Notes under the pieces: model-generated | Seen by the model: the letters and a program-made list of their open reading frames with translations, nothing else | Database searches by the model: none | What the model was told of the DNA's origin: nothing | Program-made: the position numbers and the translations under genes | Assembly (NCBI GenBank): GCA_963737365.1 | Contig: CAVTSD010000007.1 | Location: 1,240,001 to 1,304,000 of the forward strand | DNA from: Roseiarcus sp963737365 | GTDB lineage: Bacteria; Pseudomonadota; Alphaproteobacteria; Rhizobiales; Beijerinckiaceae | Direction of reading: 5' to 3' | Length of the DNA stretch: 64,000 bases | Part shown: positions 60,605 through 64,000 of the stretch, in pieces | How the letters are laid out: the number at the start of each line of letters is the position of its first letter | Position numbering within the stretch: the first letter of the stretch is position 1

Positions 60605-61924
60605 TTAGCCCTCCCCACCGAAACCCCGGCCTACGCATACGTAACGAAATCCATGCGCCTTCATCATTTCGATTGGATAAATATTGCGCAAGTCGATCAT
60701 GATCGGCGACTTCAGGCTGCTTTTGACCCGGGGCAGGTCAAGCGCCCGGAATTCGTCCCACTCGGTGACGATGACCGCCGCGTCCGCGCCTTTGACGCAA
60801 GCATAGGCGCTCTCCGCAAACTCGACGCCGGGAAGCAGCGGCTTTGCGTGTCGAACGCCTTCTGGATCGTAAGCGACAACGTTGGCGCCTGCTGCTTGCA
60901 ACTCCGGCAGGATAACGAGGCTCGGCGCATCGCGCATGTCGTCAGTTTTGGGTTTGTAGGTGAGACCAAGCACGGCGATCCGTTTTCCTGAAACCGAGCC
61001 GCCGCAGGCCCGGATGATTTTTGCCGCCATCGCTGTTTTTCGCTTGTCGTTCACGTCGACCAGCGTCTCGACCAGCCGGATCGGCGCCTTCGCTTCGGCG
61101 GCGAGCTTGGTCAAAGCGAGCGTATCCTTGGGGAAGCAAGACCCGCCGAAGCCCGGACCGGGGTTGAGAAACCTGCGCCCGATACGGTCGTCGAGACCAA
61201 TGCCGTGGGAAACATCAAGAACATCGGCGCCCACATGCTCGCACAGATCGGCGATTTCGTTGATGAACGTCACTTTCATCGCCAGGAAGACGTTGGCGGC
61301 GTATTTGATCATCTCCGAACTGCGACGGGACGTATAGACAATCTGCCCGCCGTTGCGTTCGATGGGCCGGTAGATCTCGCCCATCACCTGACGCGCGCGG
61401 TCGTCTTCGACGCCGATGACGACCCGGTCAGGTCGCTTGAAATCCTCGATCGCCGCGCCTTCGCGCAGGAATTCCGGATTTGACACGACGGCAAATGAGC
61501 CCTGAGGCGCGTGCTCGGCTATGATGCGCTCGACCTCGTCGCCTGCGCCGATTGGAACCGTCGACTTGACGACGACCACGGTGAAATCTTGGATGATCTC
61601 GCCGATCGCGCGAGCCGCGTCGTGAACGAAGTGCATATCGGCCGAGCCGACCTCCGCCAACGAAGGCGTGCCGACGGCGATAAAGATGGCCTTCGCCCCG
61701 CGCCCGGCCTCTTTCAGGCTCGTTGTGAACGACAGCCGGCCGGCCGCTTGGTTGGCGAGGACCAACTCGCTCAAGCCAGGCTCGAAGATCGGCACGTGGC
61801 CTTCTCGCAAACCCGCAACTTTTGTCTGGTCGACCTCGACGCAGACAACCTCGTGGCCAAAATCAGCAAGGCAGGTCCCTGAAACGAGACCGACGTAACC
61901 CGCACCTACCATAACAATACGCAT
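60605..61924 (-). CDS. ugd: UDP-glucose 6-dehydrogenase
   Basis: A 439-residue cytosolic enzyme that oxidises UDP-glucose to UDP-glucuronate for acidic polysaccharides. The NAD site G-A-G-Y-V-G is at 7-12, the catalytic Cys263 is in G-F-G-G-S-C-F-P-K-D, and V-K-S-T-V-P-I-G and E-F-L-R-E-G are present. The ATG ending at 61924 has GGGGG about eight bases upstream. With the next glycosyltransferase gene it points to exopolysaccharide synthesis. Confidence 0.96.
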   Translation of the reverse strand: MRIVMVGAGYVGLVSGTCLADFGHEVVCVEVDQTKVAGLREGHVPIFEPGLSELVLANQAAGRLSFTTSLKEAGRGAKAIFIAVGTPSLAEVGSADMHFVHDAARAIGEIIQDFTVVVVKSTVPIGAGDEVERIIAEHAPQGSFAVVSNPEFLREGAAIEDFKRPDRVVIGVEDDRARQVMGEIYRPIERNGGQIVYTSRRSSEMIKYAANVFLAMKVTFINEIADLCEHVGADVLDVSHGIGLDDRIGRRFLNPGPGFGGSCFPKDTLALTKLAAEAKAPIRLVETLVDVNDKRKTAMAAKIIRACGGSVSGKRIAVLGLTYKPKTDDMRDAPSLVILPELQAAGANVVAYDPEGVRHAKPLLPGVEFAESAYACVKGADAAVIVTEWDEFRALDLPRVKSSLKSPIMIDLRNIYPIEMMKAHGFRYVCVGRGFGGEG

Positions 61925-62209
61925 CGAATGAACCCCCATTCAATTGCGGCCACACGAACGCCGCCAAGCGCCTTGGCGACGCAACCATCGAAACCGATTT
62001 CCTCCGGACGCCGATATCCAGGGAGCCACACGGCGATTAAACCGTCGTAGTCCGCTCGGATCCGCGCTCGGGCGCGGAAGTGGCAGCCAAAGTCGCGCCG
62101 CCTTTAGGCCCGCGACCGTGGTCACGCTCGGCAATTGACCGGTCTTATACACGCGGCTAAGCGGGTCCGCCATCGCTCTAATTTGATGAGCCGCTTTAAT
62201 GGACGGGAC

Positions 62210-63175
62210 ATGGCTGTCTACACCGAGGTCTCGGATGATGCGCTGCGCGCCTTTCTGACGCGTTACGACATCGGGGAAGTGACATCATTTAAGGGCATTG
62301 CAGAAGGAGTTGAGAACTCCAACTTCCTGCTGGGCACTACAAAAGGCCAGCATATCCTCACCCTTTACGAGAAACGGGTAAAAGCCGAGGATTTGCCATT
62401 CTTTATCGGTCTGATGGAACATTTGGCGGGACGTGGCGTCACTTGTCCTCAACCTGTCCGTGATCGCGCTGGCGCAGCGCTCGGAGAACTCGCGGGGCGC
62501 CCGGCGACTATTGTCACATTCCTCGATGGGATATGGATTCGACGTCCCAACATTCGCCATTGTGGCGAGGTCGGAGAGGCGCTGGCGCAGATGCACCTCG
62601 CCGGCGTCGACTTCCCGCTTAAGCGAGCCAACGCTCTATCTCTGCAAAGCTGGCGACCGCTATTCCGGTCTGCCGAGGGGCGCGCGAACGAGGTCGCGCC
62701 TCATCTGTGCGAGGAGATCGAGGGCGAACTCACTTTCCTTCAGGCTCATTGGCCGAATAACCTGCCGGGCGGCGTCATCCATGCCGATCTTTTCAATGAC
62801 AACGTGTTCTTCCTTGGCGAAAACCTTTCCGGCCTCATCGACTTCTACTTCGCCTGCAACGACGCGTTCGCATACGATCTTGCGATCTGCCTCAGCGCCT
62901 GGTGTTTCGAGCCCGACAACGCCTTCAACGTTTCCAAGGGGCGGGCGATGATCTCCGCCTACGAGGGGGTGCGGCCGCTTGGCGAAGCCGAGATTGAGGC
63001 GCTGCCGCTCCTGGCCCGAGGCGCCGCATTGCGGTTCATGCTCACCCGACTGGTCGACTGGCTGAACGTTCCGCCGGGCGCTAAGGTCGCGCCGAAGCAT
63101 CCGCTCGAATACCGCGATAAATTGCGCTTCCACCAACATGTGAGATCCGCCGCCGACTATGGTCTCGTGCGGTGA
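62210..63175 (+). CDS. thrB: Homoserine kinase, ThrB2-type (APH fold)
   Basis: A 321-residue kinase of the aminoglycoside phosphotransferase fold that phosphorylates homoserine for threonine synthesis. The motifs E-N-S-N-F-L-L near the N-terminus, the catalytic H-A-D-L-F-N-D-N, and L-I-D-F-Y-F-A are complete. The ATG at 62210 is preceded by GGGA and marks the start of family similarity. It overlaps rnhA by four bases. This thrB-rnhA pairing is common in alphaproteobacteria. The 285 bases upstream, shared with ugd, hold no gene I can support. Confidence 0.95.
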   Translation: MAVYTEVSDDALRAFLTRYDIGEVTSFKGIAEGVENSNFLLGTTKGQHILTLYEKRVKAEDLPFFIGLMEHLAGRGVTCPQPVRDRAGAALGELAGRPATIVTFLDGIWIRRPNIRHCGEVGEALAQMHLAGVDFPLKRANALSLQSWRPLFRSAEGRANEVAPHLCEEIEGELTFLQAHWPNNLPGGVIHADLFNDNVFFLGENLSGLIDFYFACNDAFAYDLAICLSAWCFEPDNAFNVSKGRAMISAYEGVRPLGEAEIEALPLLARGAALRFMLTRLVDWLNVPPGAKVAPKHPLEYRDKLRFHQHVRSAADYGLVR

Positions 63176-63627
63176 GCCAGGGCGTCTCGATTTGGACCGA
63201 CGGCGCCTGTTCCGGCAATCCTGGCCCTGGCGGCTGGGGCGCTGTCCTGCGCTACGGCGACCATGAAAAGGAGCTCAAAGGCGGCGAGGCGCTCACCACC
63301 AACAATCGCATGGAGCTCACTGCGGCGATCGAAGCCCTCCGCTCGTTGAAACGCTCATGCGAAGTGGTCGTGCACACAGATTCCCAATATCTACGCGGCG
63401 GAGTCACAGGCTGGATCGACAGCTGGAAAAGCAACGGCTGGCGCACCGCATCGAAAAAGCCCGTTAAAAACGAAGATCTTTGGCGAGCCTTGGCCGCGGT
63501 TGCCGAGCAACACACGATTGAGTGGCGTTGGATCAAGGGTCATGCGGATAATGAACTGAACATCCGCGCGGACAACCTGGCCCGGGAGGGGATGGCCCCA
63601 TATCAAGCGAAAAGAGCGACCGTTTAG
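63172..63627 (+). CDS. rnhA: Ribonuclease HI
   Basis: A 151-residue enzyme that cleaves RNA in RNA-DNA hybrids. All catalytic residues are in place: D10, E48, D70, H124 and D134. The GTG start overlaps the thrB stop as GTGA, so the two are translated together. Confidence 0.97.
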   Translation: MSQGVSIWTDGACSGNPGPGGWGAVLRYGDHEKELKGGEALTTNNRMELTAAIEALRSLKRSCEVVVHTDSQYLRGGVTGWIDSWKSNGWRTASKKPVKNEDLWRALAAVAEQHTIEWRWIKGHADNELNIRADNLAREGMAPYQAKRATV

Positions 63628-64000
63628 AGTTTCGCGCAGACCGTTCCGCGTTTTCGCTTCTCCTTCCTCGAAAGAAAAATCCGGTTTCCGCGCCGCGACC
63701 CGGCTTGCTCCACCGCCAGTTCGATGCTGCGCCAGCGCACGCCCTGTCGGTTGAATTCGGGCGTCGGTCGTACCGACCAACGATTTAATGTTGACATAAT
63801 TTGGCAAGATTACTTTAGTGACGTGAGTAATGTCGTTAGATGGCCGAAGCGATGGTGGAGACTAAATTGTCGGTCTGAGATCCTTGTCGAAACGGAGGGC
63901 TGCCGGAATTTCAACGTCTCCTCGGCGCTTTTTAAGTTAAAGCTTTTACTCGCCGCTTACGAATTATTGATAGTGCATGAATGATAGACGACGAGGGGCC
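63628..64000. other. Right-end intergenic region
   Basis: This 373-base stretch to the window edge has no supported gene. Its right half is AT-richer than the rest and contains a promoter-like sequence at 63791-63819. An ATG at 63978 could open a gene that continues beyond the window, but too little is visible to judge. Confidence 0.5.
63791..63819 (+). promoter_or_regulatory. Candidate sigma-70 promoter
   Basis: A perfect TTGACA at 63791-63796, a 17-nt spacer, and TTTAGT at 63814-63819 (four of six matches to the -10 box). It would drive transcription to the right, beyond the window edge. Confidence 0.4.

Noticed and set aside
1..64000. CRISPR arrays, tRNA or rRNA genes, insertion sequences, prophage genes
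   Set aside because: I looked for repeated spacers, cloverleaf-like segments, transposase motifs and phage structural genes and saw none.

Overview
The window looks like chromosomal DNA of a GC-rich alphaproteobacterium, most likely of the order Hyphomicrobiales and close to the Beijerinckiaceae/Methylocystaceae (methylotroph-like) families. This rests on the envelope cluster frr-uppS-cdsA-dxr-rseP-bamA-lpxD, a CckA hybrid kinase, DksA with a degenerate zinc finger, DUF3126 and DUF3775 proteins, an OpgG/OpgH pair, and a copper-handling operon. I see no rRNA, tRNA, CRISPR array or insertion sequence. The family-level placement is an inference from gene content.

Layout. 1-7.7 kb (minus strand): essential envelope biogenesis operon. 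bamA and cdsA each carry one apparent single-base insertion that knocks out the conserved C-terminus, although the correct C-terminus is present in the next frame. 7.9-9.4 kb: DUF502 and DUF3775 genes, separated by a segment with phased 10-nt repeats and a perfect 11-bp dyad. 9.5-12.4 kb: an AT-richer island with a LuxR-type regulator lacking a nearby synthase and a glycine/serine-rich PEP-CTERM secreted protein. 12.4-15.8 kb: copper operon (DUF2946-like, a putative outer-membrane protein, CopC, PCuAC, CopD). 15.9-21.8 kb: oleate hydratase, a His/Gly repeat protein and glmU, leading into opgG/opgH (20.3-24 kb). 24-36.8 kb: mixed metabolism and small membrane proteins (rhomboid protease, Ldh_2 dehydrogenase, PAS and PilZ proteins, gamma carbonic anhydrase, CysE, LysE and TauE exporters, 8-oxoguanine deaminase). 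36.8-47.8 kb: VWA protein, UspA, DksA, FliO-like protein, CckA, MoxR ATPase, SixA, YcjX and YcjF.

The most interesting locus is 48.8-53.5 kb. An FkbH-like HAD protein, a tiny membrane ORF, an acyl carrier protein, an MBOAT acyltransferase and a DltD/SGNH-like membrane protein lie in series. The arrangement resembles the Gram-positive Dlt D-alanylation pathway, but the D-alanine ligase is replaced by an FkbH protein, a family known for loading glyceryl units onto carrier proteins. The MBOAT ends exactly in F-I-Y-G-Q-F, which resembles the C-terminal tyrosine motif of DltX. I propose a Dlt-like system that esterifies an envelope polymer with a glycerate-type acyl group.

53.6-64 kb: a monooxygenase-fold protein, two cytochromes c, a CBS fusion protein, a second DUF502 protein, a decayed GFA-family pseudogene, an SDR, a glycosyltransferase with UDP-glucose dehydrogenase (exopolysaccharide), thrB and rnhA. 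The last 370 bases hold only a promoter-like sequence.
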